Assembly: GCF_000364445.2 (NCBI RefSeq)
Contig: NZ_CP043538.1
Coordinates: 2,425,612 to 2,489,611, forward strand
Source: Methylobacterium mesophilicum SR1.6/6
Lineage (GTDB): Bacteria > Pseudomonadota > Alphaproteobacteria > Rhizobiales > Beijerinckiaceae
Length of the DNA stretch: 64,000 nucleotides
Direction: 5' to 3'
Shown here: positions 1 to 8,706 of the stretch, piece by piece
How the letters are laid out: the number at the start of each line of letters is the position of its first letter
Numbering within the stretch: position 1 is the stretch's first letter
Position numbers and translations under genes: made by a program
The notes under the pieces: generated by a model
Database searches by the model: none
The model's input: only the letters and a program-made list of their open reading frames with translations
What the model was told of the DNA's origin: nothing

Positions 1-1112
1 ACGAACAGGATCATCAGGCCGAACACCGTCAGGCGGTAGTCGGTGACGGATTCGAGCGCGAGCGTCGCCGGGAAGAAGGCGAGGCAGAGCCCGACCGGGA
101 CCAGCAGGGCGAACCGGTCGTCCCGGCGGCGCAGGAAGGCCAGGGCGCCCGCCACCAGGGCAGCGAGGGCGATGACACCCGCCATGATCCGCACCAGCCC
201 GATATCGGCGAGCACGTTCGGCATCATCACGATGATCGCCGAGCCGATGATCGGCCCCGCGCGCGACTTGCGACCGCCCATCGTGACGGCGAGGAGGAAC
301 AGCACCGTGAGTTCGAACCCGTAGGAGTTCGGCGCCACGTAGCGCTCCGACCACGCGAACAGCGCGCCCGCGAGGCCCGCCAGCGCCGCCGAGATCACGA
401 AGGCGTAGACCTTGTAGCGGTAGACGCTGACGCCCATGCAATCGCAGGCGATCGGCGAATCGCGCAGCGCCTCGAAGGCGCGGCCGTAGGGCGAGCGCAC
501 CACCCGGTTGACCACCAGGATCGTGGCCAGCAGCGCGAGACAGACGAGATAGTAGAATTCGAGCTTGCGCCCGGCGGCGCCCCAGGGGGCCTGGATGCCG
601 AGGAGCGAGAAGTCGAGGACGCGGGCCGGCGGCAGGGTGATGCCCAGCGGGCCGTTGGTCAGCGGAGTCAACTCGTTGATGAAGATCTGCACGATGGTGC
701 CGAAGGCCAGCGTCACCATGGCGAGGTAGGGGCCGGTGACCCGGAGCGCCGGCACGGCCAGCAGCACGCCGAAGGCTGAGGTCACGCCGATCCCGGCCAG
801 GATTCCCCACCAGATCCCGAGCTTGAAGTGGAGGAACAGCACCGCCGCCGAGTAGGCACCGACACCGAACAGGCCGGCATGGCCGAGGCTCACCTGACCG
901 GTATAGCCGACCACGATATCGAGTCCGAGGATCAGGATCGCGTAGATGGCGATCACCACCATCAGGTGGATGTAGTACGAGCTCGTGACCACGTGCGGGA
1001 ACACGGCGAGGCCGACGACCAGCAGCACGGCGCCGAGGATGCCGATGTGGCGTGACAGGCTCGGGGCGGCGGCCGGGACGGGCGCGTCGGCGGGGGCGAG
1101 GGTCTGCGCCAT
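1..1112 (-). CDS. livM: Branched-chain amino-acid-type ABC transporter permease LivM (3' end outside window)
   Basis: The protein begins MAQTLAPADAPVPAAAPSLS with ATG at 1112 and stays open to base 1, so the C-terminus is missing. It is highly hydrophobic with repeated membrane segments. It carries the LivM-type blocks GLDIVVGYTGQVSLGHAGLF and, later, GRAFEALRDSPIACDCMGV, which form the EAA-like loop that contacts the ATPase. In this family LivM pairs with LivH to form the inner-membrane channel. It is the third gene of a minus-strand livK-livH-livM run and starts 38 bp after the livH stop. The ATPases livG and livF are expected beyond the left edge. The true substrate (amino acid, amide, urea or aromatic acid) cannot be read from the sequence. 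Confidence 0.9.
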   Translation of the reverse strand, partial: MAQTLAPADAPVPAAAPSLSRHIGILGAVLLVVGLAVFPHVVTSSYYIHLMVVIAIYAILILGLDIVVGYTGQVSLGHAGLFGVGAYSAAVLFLHFKLGIWWGILAGIGVTSAFGVLLAVPALRVTGPYLAMVTLAFGTIVQIFINELTPLTNGPLGITLPPARVLDFSLLGIQAPWGAAGRKLEFYYLVCLALLATILVVNRVVRSPYGRAFEALRDSPIACDCMGVSVYRYKVYAFVISAALAGLAGALFAWSERYVAPNSYGFELTVLFLLAVTMGGRKSRAGPIIGSAIIVMMPNVLADIGLVRIMAGVIALAALVAGALAFLRRRDDRFALLVPVGLCLAFFPATLALESVTDYRLTVFGLMILF

Positions 1113-1150
1113 GGCTCAGACTGCCGTGAGGGTTGCGCGGGCGGTCACGG

Positions 1151-2023
1151 TCAGACCTTCTTGATGACGGCCTTGCCGAATAGGCCGACCGGGCGGATGG
1201 AGAGGACGACGAGAAGCAGGATCAGACCCGGCACATCCTTGTAGCCGGTCGAGATGTAGAAGCCCGTCAGCGTCTCCGCGACACCGAGGATCAGGCCGCC
1301 GACGATGACGCCGAGCCCAGATTCGAGGCCGCCGATGATCGCCACCGCGAAGGCCTTGAGGGCCAGGACGGAGCCCATGGTGGCACCGGTCAGCGTCACG
1401 GGCGCCACCAGCACGCCCGCGAAGGCCGCCGTCATGGCGCTGATCGAGTAGGACAGGGTGATGACCTTCTGAGTGTTGATGCCCATCAGCCCGGCGGCAT
1501 CGATGTCGTTGGAGGTGGCGACGACCGCCTTCCCCCAGATCGACTTCCGATTGAAGATCTCCACCGCCAGCATCATGAGCAGTGCCCCCGCGACGATCAG
1601 CAGTTCCATCGGCAGGATGCGCACGCCGCCGACCTGCAGGGCGGTCTCGGGGAGCGGGGACGGGAATTTCAGGTCGTCGCGGCCCCAGATATTCTCGGCG
1701 ACGTTCTTGAAGATGATGCCGAGCGCGATGGTGGCCATGATCCACCCGTACTCGGACTTGATCTTCACGGCAGGGCGCACGCCGAGGCGCTCCACCACGG
1801 CCCCCAGGGCGAAGCCGAAGACTAGGACCAGCGGGATCATCAGCCAGTAGCCGACGAACGGCACCAAGGTCAGTCCGAAGAGGGCTCCGAGCGCCAGCGC
1901 CTCGCCCTGTCCGAAGTTGAGCGTCTTCGAAGTCGCGAAGGTGAGCTGATAGCCGAACGCGATGGCGGCGTAGATCATGCCGACCGCGACGCCGGACGCG
2001 ATGAGCTGGAGCAGGATTTCCAT
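1151..2023 (-). CDS. livH: Branched-chain amino-acid-type ABC transporter permease LivH
   Basis: 290 residues, the usual LivH length. It opens MEILLQLIASGVAVGMIYAA and has about eight hydrophobic segments. Family blocks are TLNFGQGEALALGALFG near residue 35 and the C-terminal GGLESGLGVIVGGLILGVAE. It forms the inner-membrane channel together with the downstream LivM. A 134-bp spacer with a strong hairpin separates it from the binding-protein gene upstream. The start is the first ATG of the frame; no strong Shine-Dalgarno is visible. Confidence 0.92.
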   Translation of the reverse strand: MEILLQLIASGVAVGMIYAAIAFGYQLTFATSKTLNFGQGEALALGALFGLTLVPFVGYWLMIPLVLVFGFALGAVVERLGVRPAVKIKSEYGWIMATIALGIIFKNVAENIWGRDDLKFPSPLPETALQVGGVRILPMELLIVAGALLMMLAVEIFNRKSIWGKAVVATSNDIDAAGLMGINTQKVITLSYSISAMTAAFAGVLVAPVTLTGATMGSVLALKAFAVAIIGGLESGLGVIVGGLILGVAETLTGFYISTGYKDVPGLILLLVVLSIRPVGLFGKAVIKKV

Positions 2024-2122
2024 GGGACCGCTGTCACCGGAGGGACGTCCGTTCGCGCGGCGGGCGCCGCGGGACCGCTTCGCGCGGGGCCAGCCGGCCG
2101 AGGGGCCGCCGGATGCCGGGGA

Positions 2123-2150
2123 GACGCCGCGCCCTCGCGGGCGCGGCGTC
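2123..2150 (-). promoter_or_regulatory. GC-rich hairpin between livK and livH
   Basis: A perfect 12-bp inverted repeat (gacgccgcgccc, loop tcgc, then its complement) lies just behind the livK stop codon at 2158. There is no T-run, so it is more likely an mRNA-stabilising or partial-attenuation element than a full terminator. Such hairpins often let the binding protein be made in excess over the permeases; that role here is inference. Confidence 0.6.
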
Positions 2151-2157
2151 CGGGTCC

Positions 2158-3372
2158 TCAGTTCGAGGACTTCTCCTTCAGGCGAACGACGCCGGCGTTC
2201 TTGGCGTCTTCGGCCTTGTCGTAGACGATCTTGCCGTCCTGCACCTTCCCGAACACGACCATGTTGCGCGAGATCGCGTTGTGGTCCTTGGCGGTGAAGG
2301 GCTTGTCGTAGGTGGTGACCACGCCCTCCACCTTCTCGTTCAAGTTCTCGAGGGCGGCGCGGATCTTCGGGCCGTCGGTGCCGCCCGCCTGCTTGATCGC
2401 CGCGGCCAGCAGGTAGATCGAGTCGTACGCCTGCGCACCCGCCACGGGGGTCGGGATCTTCGTGACGCCGTAGGTCTTGTAATAATTCTCCAGGAACGCC
2501 TTGCGCTTCGGCAGTGTCTGATCCTCGATAAAGGTCTGCGGCATGATCACGCCGTTGCCGTTCGCGCCGGCGATGTCGATGAAGCTCTGCATCGAGGACG
2601 GCCAGCTGGTGATCATCGGGACCTTCCAGCCGAGCTTGGCCATGCCGTTGGCGATCTGGGCCAGCTCCGGTCCGATCCCGTAGGCGAGGATCACGTCGGC
2701 GCCGGCCTGCTGCGCCTTGAGCAGTTGGGCCGTCATGTCGACGTCCTTGATGTTGAACTTCTCGACGGCGACGGGCTTCACGTTCTTGGTGGCGAGGTAC
2801 TTCTCGATGTCCTCGCGCCCGAGCTGGCCGTAATTGGTGGAATCGGCGAGGACCGCGATCTTCTTGTGGTTCTGCGCCAGGGCCTCGTCGACCATCAGGC
2901 CGGCCTGGAGCACGTCGTAGGCGGAATTCCGGAAGACGTAGTTGGAGTCGTAATCCGGCTCCTTGAACTGGTTCGTGATGATCGTCCCGGTGGCGACGTT
3001 GTTGAAGACCGGAATCTCGGCCTCCTGGTAGAAGCGCTGGGCGGCCAGCGCGACACCGGTGTTGATGAACCCGACGGTGGCGACCACCTTCTCCTTGTTG
3101 ATCAGCTCCTGTGCGACCTGCGCGCCGACCTCGTTCTTGGCCTCGTCGTCGCGCTCGATGAGCTGTATGGGGCGGCCGAGCACGCCGCCGGCCTTGTTGA
3201 TCTCGGCGGCTGCGAGCTTGGCGCCGTCGCGCATCGAGACGCCCATCGAAGACGAGCCGCCGGTATAGGGGCCACTCAGCCCGATCTTGATCGGGTCTGC
3301 AGCGTGCGCCGGCACCGCTGCGAGCGTGAACAAGAGCACGGCAGCAGCCGTGCGACCTGCGAAGACCATCAT
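2158..3372 (-). CDS. livK: Liv-type periplasmic substrate-binding protein (LivK/AmiC family)
   Basis: 404 residues. I start it at the ATG at 3372 because ggagaggaa lies directly upstream; an upstream in-frame ATG at 3459 would only add a non-signal-like stretch. Residues 1-24 form a Sec signal peptide ending AHAADP. The mature protein starts KIGLSGPYTGGSSSMGVSMR, the type I periplasmic-binding fold, with later blocks such as NVATGTIITN and GAQAYDSIYLLAAAI. It would capture the ligand in the periplasm and deliver it to the LivH/LivM channel encoded next. The ligand is not predictable. Confidence 0.9.
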   Translation of the reverse strand: MMVFAGRTAAAVLLFTLAAVPAHAADPIKIGLSGPYTGGSSSMGVSMRDGAKLAAAEINKAGGVLGRPIQLIERDDEAKNEVGAQVAQELINKEKVVATVGFINTGVALAAQRFYQEAEIPVFNNVATGTIITNQFKEPDYDSNYVFRNSAYDVLQAGLMVDEALAQNHKKIAVLADSTNYGQLGREDIEKYLATKNVKPVAVEKFNIKDVDMTAQLLKAQQAGADVILAYGIGPELAQIANGMAKLGWKVPMITSWPSSMQSFIDIAGANGNGVIMPQTFIEDQTLPKRKAFLENYYKTYGVTKIPTPVAGAQAYDSIYLLAAAIKQAGGTDGPKIRAALENLNEKVEGVVTTYDKPFTAKDHNAISRNMVVFGKVQDGKIVYDKAEDAKNAGVVRLKEKSSN

Positions 3373-4049
3373 TTCCTCTCCAGACGAGCGTTTGCGTCGC
3401 GTGCCCTTCGTCGTGGCACTCTGGACGCAGGATCTCTTCGAATCAGGACGGGCCGTCAAGCTGCAAAGCCAACAAGCCCAAGATGATCAATACGGATTGT
3501 TCAAGGTCTTCGTTCGAGACCGCAACATGCGGCCGAAATTTCTGCGGCGCGGGGATCGCGTGGATTAAGAGCCGCGCCTGCACGTACAATCCGCCTTGCT
3601 GCGTTGTATCGGACCGATACCGCTGTCGCCCTGTCTCGCGCCGTGACCGATTGGCGCTCCGGGCATCTCCGGGGCGACCGAGAATGTCTCCGTCCTGAAG
3701 GTGAGGTCCGATCGTCTCGTCCCCGACCGGAGATGGGGCGGTCCGATGTAAGGACGGGTGGCCCGATCGCGCCGGATTCCGCAGGTCCGCTCCAAAACGT
3801 CGGCCAGAGCGGTCAGGCCGCTTCCGGCCAGACGCCATCGCAGCATGTTGCGGTCGCTTTCGAAACCAAGCCTTCGGCTTTGCGCGTTGCAGCGGCGCGG
3901 CTGCACTGACCTGTAACCCGAAGCGGAACCGTGCCGGAACGAGCGGCTCCGATGTCGAAGAGTACCGCGAGGCATATTTGACATGATTCAATCGGGCGAC
4001 AGCCTCCAGATCCTCCGGGCGGCCATCGCCGCTGTCCTATCACGCCACA
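3373..4049. other. Intergenic region upstream of livK
   Basis: About 680 bp between livK and the aldehyde dehydrogenase terminator. Several short ORFs occur but none has a convincing start, ribosome site or recognisable protein. It must hold the livK promoter. It contains a perfect 7-1-7 palindrome at 3606-3620. Confidence 0.5.
3606..3620. promoter_or_regulatory. Candidate operator palindrome upstream of livK
   Basis: gtatcgg-a-ccgatac is a perfect 15-bp inverted repeat, 234 bp upstream of the livK start. Its size fits GntR- or TetR-family operators. No regulator gene is adjacent, so ownership is unknown. Confidence 0.35.
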
Positions 4050-4076
4050 GCCGGCCCCACGGTCAGTGGGGCCGGC
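4050..4076 (-). terminator. Terminator hairpin after aldehyde dehydrogenase
   Basis: Perfect 11-bp stem (gccggccccac / gtggggccggc) with a 5-nt loop, 8 bp beyond the stop codon of the minus-strand aldehyde dehydrogenase. It lacks a clear T-run, so it could be a weak or Rho-assisted terminator. Confidence 0.6.
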
Positions 4077-4083
4077 GCGGAAG

Positions 4084-5616
4084 TCAGAGCGATCCCAGGC
4101 GCGTGGTGATTGCCTTGGTCTCAAGGTAGTTTGACAGCACGGCCTGCCCCATCTCGCGCCCCCAGCCGGACTGCTTGTAGCCGCCGAACGGGAGCGCTGC
4201 GTCGAAGACGTGGTAGCAGTTGATCCACACCGTCCCGGCCCGGAGCCGGTGCGCGACCTGCTGGGCCCGGCCCGTGTCCTTACCCCAGACGCCGGCCGCG
4301 AGCCCGTAGACCGTGTTGTTGGCCTCCGCGATCAGCGCGTCGTCCACCTCGTCGAAGGGCGTGGCGACCAGCACGGGCCCAAAGATCTCCTCGCGCACCA
4401 CCTTCATGCCGGGGTTGGTGTCGGTGAGGATCGTCGGCGGCACGAAGTAGCCCTTCCCTGAGGGCACGGCATTGCCGCAGCCGATCGCCCTGGCGCCCTC
4501 GCTCTTTCCGGCCTCCAAGTAGCCGGTCACGCGCTCGTACTGGACCGCGGAGACGAGCGGCCCCATCTCGGTGCCGGCGTCGAGCCCGTGGCCGAGCTTG
4601 ATCTTGCCGGCCTCGGCCGCGATGCCCTCAACCACCTTGTCGAAGATCGAGCGGTGTACGAACAGGCGCGATCCGGCGTTGCAGCACTGGCCATGGTTGA
4701 AGAAGATTGCCGCGTTGGCGCCCGGGATGGCCAGCGACAGGTCGGCGTCGGGCAGGATGATGTTGGGGGATTTGCCGCCGAGTTCCAGCGACACGCGCTT
4801 CAGGTCGCCGGCCGCGGCCTTGACGATCAGCTTCCCGACTTCTGTGGACCCGGTGAAGGCGACCTTGTTCACGTCCGGATGCGCCGCGAGGGCCGCGCCC
4901 GCGGTCTCGCCGAAGCCGGCGATGATATTGACCACGCCGCCGGGCAGGCCGGCCTCCAGCAGGAGTTCGCCGAGGCGCAGCGCGGACAGTGGCGTCTCCT
5001 CGGCGATCTTGAGCACCACGGTGCATCCGGTGGTTAGCGCCGGAGCGAGCTTCCAGGCTGCCATCAGCAGGGGGAAGTTCCACGGGATGATCTGCCCGAC
5101 CACGCCGATCGGCTCGGGCCGCGTCACCGAGAAGAAGTCCGAGCCCGGGGCGGCGAGCGCCGAGATCGGGATCGACTTGCCTTCGATCTTGGTGGCCCAA
5201 CCGGACATGTAGTGGAACATGTCGGCCGAGAGGGTGACGTCGGCGGCCTTGGCGACCGCCATGGGCTTGCCGTTGTCGATGGCCTCCAGGGCGGCCAGTT
5301 CGTCGGCATGCTCCAGGATCAAGTCTCCGATCCGATGCAGCAGGCGGCCGCGGGCCGAGGGCGTCATCCTGGGCCAGGGGCCGCTCTCGAAGGCCCGGCG
5401 GGCCGCCTTCACGGCGGCGTCGACGTCGGCCTTGTCGCCCTCGGCGACCTTGGCGATGACCTCGCCGGTGGCGGGATCGGTGACGTCGAAGGTCTTGCCG
5501 GATTGGGCGGGCACCCACTTTCCGTCGATGAGGAGCGTGCGGTCCTTGGACAGCCAGTCGCGGATCGCGGGCGGGATGGTCGGCGAGAGGGCCGGAATGT
5601 CGGCACGGACGTTCAT
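4084..5616 (-). CDS. NAD(P)-dependent aldehyde dehydrogenase
   Basis: 510 residues from the ATG at 5616, which is preceded by agggagaca; two upstream ATGs (5640, 5655) lack this. All ALDH-superfamily landmarks are present: cofactor-side IIPWNFPLLMAAWKLAPAL, the FTGSTEVGK turn, the general-base glutamate in SLELGGKSPNI, and the catalytic cysteine in GQCCNAGSRLFVH (the second Cys aligns with the usual nucleophile). The C-terminal EIFGPVL and PFGGYKQSG blocks are intact. It oxidises an aldehyde to a carboxylate in the cytoplasm. Its overall look is like phenylacetaldehyde or betaine aldehyde dehydrogenases, but the substrate cannot be fixed. It is divergent from a ModE-like regulator gene 182 bp away. 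Confidence 0.92.
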   Translation of the reverse strand: MNVRADIPALSPTIPPAIRDWLSKDRTLLIDGKWVPAQSGKTFDVTDPATGEVIAKVAEGDKADVDAAVKAARRAFESGPWPRMTPSARGRLLHRIGDLILEHADELAALEAIDNGKPMAVAKAADVTLSADMFHYMSGWATKIEGKSIPISALAAPGSDFFSVTRPEPIGVVGQIIPWNFPLLMAAWKLAPALTTGCTVVLKIAEETPLSALRLGELLLEAGLPGGVVNIIAGFGETAGAALAAHPDVNKVAFTGSTEVGKLIVKAAAGDLKRVSLELGGKSPNIILPDADLSLAIPGANAAIFFNHGQCCNAGSRLFVHRSIFDKVVEGIAAEAGKIKLGHGLDAGTEMGPLVSAVQYERVTGYLEAGKSEGARAIGCGNAVPSGKGYFVPPTILTDTNPGMKVVREEIFGPVLVATPFDEVDDALIAEANNTVYGLAAGVWGKDTGRAQQVAHRLRAGTVWINCYHVFDAALPFGGYKQSGWGREMGQAVLSNYLETKAITTRLGSL

Positions 5617-5798
5617 GGCGCGTTGTCTCCCTGTTTTCATCGTCGACCGGAGCAATGTCCTGGCGGCGAGGGCCAGTCAGCTGCATCCGCGCGATGTACG
5701 CAGAAGGATATGGCGGTCCCGCGGGGGAGCAACCGCCTTGGCGCAAGGGTGTGGCGAACGGGAGTGATACACACGTGGTGGGATCGAGGAAGGACGTG

Positions 5799-6143
5799 AT
5801 GGCCCGGCTCAGTATTCGAATCGACTTGGAACCCGGCAACCGCGTCGGTCCGGGCAAGGTCCAGCTCCTGGAAATGATTGCGCAGCACGGCTCGATCAGC
5901 GCTGCCGGGCGGGCACTCGGCATGTCGTATCGCCGCGCTTGGCTGCTGATCGAAGACCTCAACAAGGGGTTCGGTCAACTCGTGGTCGAGGCGCAGATCG
6001 GCGGCAAGGCAGGAGGCGGCGCGCGGCTGTCGGCGTTCGGAGCCGATCTGGTCGCCCATTATCGCGCGATCGAGCGGGCGGCGGAGCTTGCGGCGGCGCC
6101 GTTCCTGGCGCGGATCGCGCCCTCCGCTCAGGGCAGCAGCTGA
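5799..6143 (+). CDS. ModE N-terminal-like winged-helix DNA-binding protein
   Basis: 114 residues from the ATG at 5799, with aggaagg six bases upstream. It shows the ModE/LysR-type HTH: GPGKVQLLEMIAQHGSISAA, then GRALGMSYRRAWLLIEDLN. No C-terminal molybdate-binding (TOBE) domain is present, as in the many stand-alone ModE-N proteins of alphaproteobacteria. It is transcribed away from the aldehyde dehydrogenase, so local control of that gene is possible. Whether it responds to molybdate is unknown, though a molybdenum hydroxylase operon lies about 10 kb away. Confidence 0.8.
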   Translation: MARLSIRIDLEPGNRVGPGKVQLLEMIAQHGSISAAGRALGMSYRRAWLLIEDLNKGFGQLVVEAQIGGKAGGGARLSAFGADLVAHYRAIERAAELAAAPFLARIAPSAQGSS

Positions 6144-6614
6144 ACGCCCGCCTTCTGGCGGACGGTGTCGCGACATGACGGTCTTCATTTGCATTGGGTC
6201 TGGCGGCAAGCGGCGCTGCGGAAGGCAGCGGTTCGGCCGTCTCACGGTTCACAGGGATCGACGTCCGTCGTGGCGGCTTTCTGCGCGGGTCGGGCAAGCA
6301 TGTCCGAAGAGGGTAGCCGCGTTAGCAGGCTGACCGCACACGCGGATGGGCACAGCATCGGTCCCGGACCGGGGCCGGGCTTTCCATGGCGACGCGGCAG
6401 TCCAACGATCCAGCGGTGCGGATGGGTGTGATTGTCGGCCATCCAGCAGAGCTCAGCTGGGATAGGCCCGTCCGGAACGGGGATCGGCTGAGACCGCTCC
6501 TGATCGATGACCGTCCAAATTTTGCATCCTCCATATAGATGATGCCGGAGCCGCTTTTGGACTGATATTGGTCCTATCTGTGAGAGGACGCTCTTCCAGT
6601 GACGAGGCCGAACT
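6144..6614. other. Intergenic, no supported gene
   Basis: 470 bp between the ModE-like gene and the LuxR-type gene. Only short overlapping ORFs with no family resemblance or ribosome sites are seen. Confidence 0.5.
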
Positions 6615-7694
6615 GTGCTCGAAGCGCTCATCGATCGAATTTATGAGGCTGCGGGCTCACCCAAGCTCTGGGCCGAAGCCATACGGTGGTTCAACAATTA
6701 TGCCGAGGCGGACCGAAGCTCGCTGATCGTCGTCCCACAGTCCGGGTCCGCGCGCTGGATCGTCTCCTCCTCCCCCGAATGCAGATCCACCTCCGTTGTT
6801 GCCTCGCCCGCCCTTCGCAATACGGGCCGCAACACGCAATGGCAGACGCTCGCGCATAGCCGGTTCGTTCAGGACGTCGAGGGCGCATTCGTCTGCTGCG
6901 ACTGCGAGCTGTGCCGCAGCAACGAACTCGCGTGGCGGGCCGGAACGGCGATCCAACTTCCCGCCGGCGATCTCGCGATCGTCACCGCTGAGCGGCGCGC
7001 CGAAAGCGGCCCCTTCGAGACAGGCGCTCTGTCCCGCCTCGACGCCCTGAGGCCGCACTTGGTCCGCGCGTGCCACCTGAGTGCGCAGTTCGGCTACGAG
7101 CGCGCGCGGGTGACCGCGGCGGCACTGGACCATATCGGACTTCCGGCCGCCATCCTGACCGCGTCCGGCCGAATCCTGGCCACCAACACATGCTTGCAGG
7201 GAAGCCACGAACGAATAGCGTCAGGCCAGCACAGCGAAGTGCTATTCAGGCATTTCTCAAGCAGCAAGTCACTGCACGACGCGATCAGCTTGGTCGCGGA
7301 CGGCCGCCGCGTCTCGTCGACCCTACCAGTGCGCGCTGTCTCCGATCATCGTGCCTTCATCGCCCACATCCATCGCATCGCCAGGCCGGAGAACGACATC
7401 TTCGATGCGTCCGCGATGCAGTTGATCCTGAGGAAGATCGGCGTCCCGCCCGCGCCCGACAACGATCTGCTGCATCTCCTGTTCGACCTGACTCCCGCGG
7501 AGGCCCGGCTTCTGCGAGCGCTCGCCGGTGGACTGCGTTTACAGCTTTACGCTGAGAATACAGGTGTCCAAGCCAGTACCGTGCGAAGCCAACTCAGATC
7601 GATTTTCATCAAGACGGGAACGAATCGCCAATCGGAACTGCTCAGCATCGTCGCGTCGATCTCGACATTCAGCGGCGCTTCGGCGAGCCTATGA
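6615..7694 (+). CDS. LuxR-family (HTH) transcriptional regulator with cysteine cluster
   Basis: 359 residues from a GTG start. The C-terminus is a LuxR-type helix-turn-helix (LTPAEARLLRALAGG, then STVRSQLRSIFIKTGTNRQS). The N-terminal ~280 residues form a sensor region of the type seen in orphan LuxR proteins of Methylobacterium and rhizobia. Residues 94-100 read CCDCELC, a dense cysteine cluster. The start codon is weakly supported. The protein resembles in layout the LuxR-type regulator at 60060-61199 (N-terminal IYEAAGSPKLW against IYDRVGQPDEW; matching tail with TVRxQLRxIFxKT spacing). Targets are unknown; it is a single gene between unrelated neighbours. Confidence 0.8.
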   Translation: MLEALIDRIYEAAGSPKLWAEAIRWFNNYAEADRSSLIVVPQSGSARWIVSSSPECRSTSVVASPALRNTGRNTQWQTLAHSRFVQDVEGAFVCCDCELCRSNELAWRAGTAIQLPAGDLAIVTAERRAESGPFETGALSRLDALRPHLVRACHLSAQFGYERARVTAAALDHIGLPAAILTASGRILATNTCLQGSHERIASGQHSEVLFRHFSSSKSLHDAISLVADGRRVSSTLPVRAVSDHRAFIAHIHRIARPENDIFDASAMQLILRKIGVPPAPDNDLLHLLFDLTPAEARLLRALAGGLRLQLYAENTGVQASTVRSQLRSIFIKTGTNRQSELLSIVASISTFSGASASL

Positions 7695-7717
7695 CAGCGG
7701 GCTGGCGCCGCGCCGCG

Positions 7718-8653
7718 TCAAGTCTTCGGGGCGTTCCGCTCCACGAAGGCCGCGAGCGTGCGCGCGGACGGAAAGCTCCCGAAGGCGCCGAAGTGTAGCG
7801 TGGTAAGCGCGCCGCACGCGGCAGCGCCCTGCAAGGCGTCTTCCAGCGGTTTGTCAGCGAGTAGGCCGGCAATGAGCCCGGCCGAGAAGGCGTCGCCCGC
7901 GCCGACCGTGTCGACGGCAGCCACCTCGAAAGCCGATTGATGAAATGGCCGAGCCTGCTTTCTGAAGGCGACCGCACCGCGCGATCCCAGCGTGACGATC
8001 AGTAGTTCCAAGCCGCCGCCGAGAAGCCTCTCGATCGCGGGTGTGGCCTGCAGCGCCCCGTCGCTCTGGCTGGCTGCGCCGAGGCCGAGCGCGTTGGCTT
8101 CCACCGCGTTGACGACGAGAATCGATGTCTGGGCGAGAATGGATGGCGCGATCGGGCGATAGGGCGATGGATTGAGCAGGGTCTTAATTTCTCGCGCCCG
8201 AGCTAGCGCAAAAGCTGCTTCGATGGGCGCGTCCGGGCTCTCAAATGTCGCAGCCACGAGATCCGAACGATGGAGGCGCGGAGCGAAGGCGCGGACATCC
8301 GCGGCCGTGAGCGCGTTGTTGGCGCCGAGGCACACGGCGAGACAGTTTTCCCCGGCGGGATCGACGAAGGCGACGCCTGCGCCTGTCGAGCCCTCGCGAT
8401 GCACCAGCATCTCCGACGTATAGCCGACCTGCGCGAAGGTCGATGAGATGAGGGAGGAAAACATGTCCTCTCCGACGGAGAAGATGCCGTCCACGCCGAT
8501 GCCCAGGCGGCTCAGCGCGAGGGCAAGGTTGAAGCCCTTCCCACCAGGCTCCGCCAGGAAGGCCGATCCGCTCAGAGACTCACCCGCAAGCGGCAGCCGT
8601 GTTACTTTGACAGAACAGGCGACAACGACGCTGCCAACGACGAAGACCTGCAT
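7718..8653 (-). CDS. PfkB-family carbohydrate kinase (ribokinase-like)
   Basis: 311 residues. The N-terminal PfkB signature GGKGFNLALALSRLG and the C-terminal DTVGAGDAFSAGLIAGLLAD with its catalytic aspartate are intact. The fold would phosphorylate a sugar or nucleoside with ATP in the cytoplasm. Canonical ribokinases read GGKGANQA at the first motif, so a ligand other than ribose is possible. It is divergent from a GntR regulator 53 bp away, the usual arrangement for a sugar-responsive repressor and its target. No transporter gene accompanies it. Confidence 0.88.
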   Translation of the reverse strand: MQVFVVGSVVVACSVKVTRLPLAGESLSGSAFLAEPGGKGFNLALALSRLGIGVDGIFSVGEDMFSSLISSTFAQVGYTSEMLVHREGSTGAGVAFVDPAGENCLAVCLGANNALTAADVRAFAPRLHRSDLVAATFESPDAPIEAAFALARAREIKTLLNPSPYRPIAPSILAQTSILVVNAVEANALGLGAASQSDGALQATPAIERLLGGGLELLIVTLGSRGAVAFRKQARPFHQSAFEVAAVDTVGAGDAFSAGLIAGLLADKPLEDALQGAAACGALTTLHFGAFGSFPSARTLAAFVERNAPKT

Positions 8654-8706
8654 GTCGCGCTCGGATCCCGATCAGCCTAGGATATAGTACCGGAGCGCGG
8701 CAGGAA

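Noticed and set aside
6242..6631. A 129-residue minus-strand ORF
   Set aside because: It overlaps the LuxR-type start, is Pro/Gly-rich and has no ribosome site.
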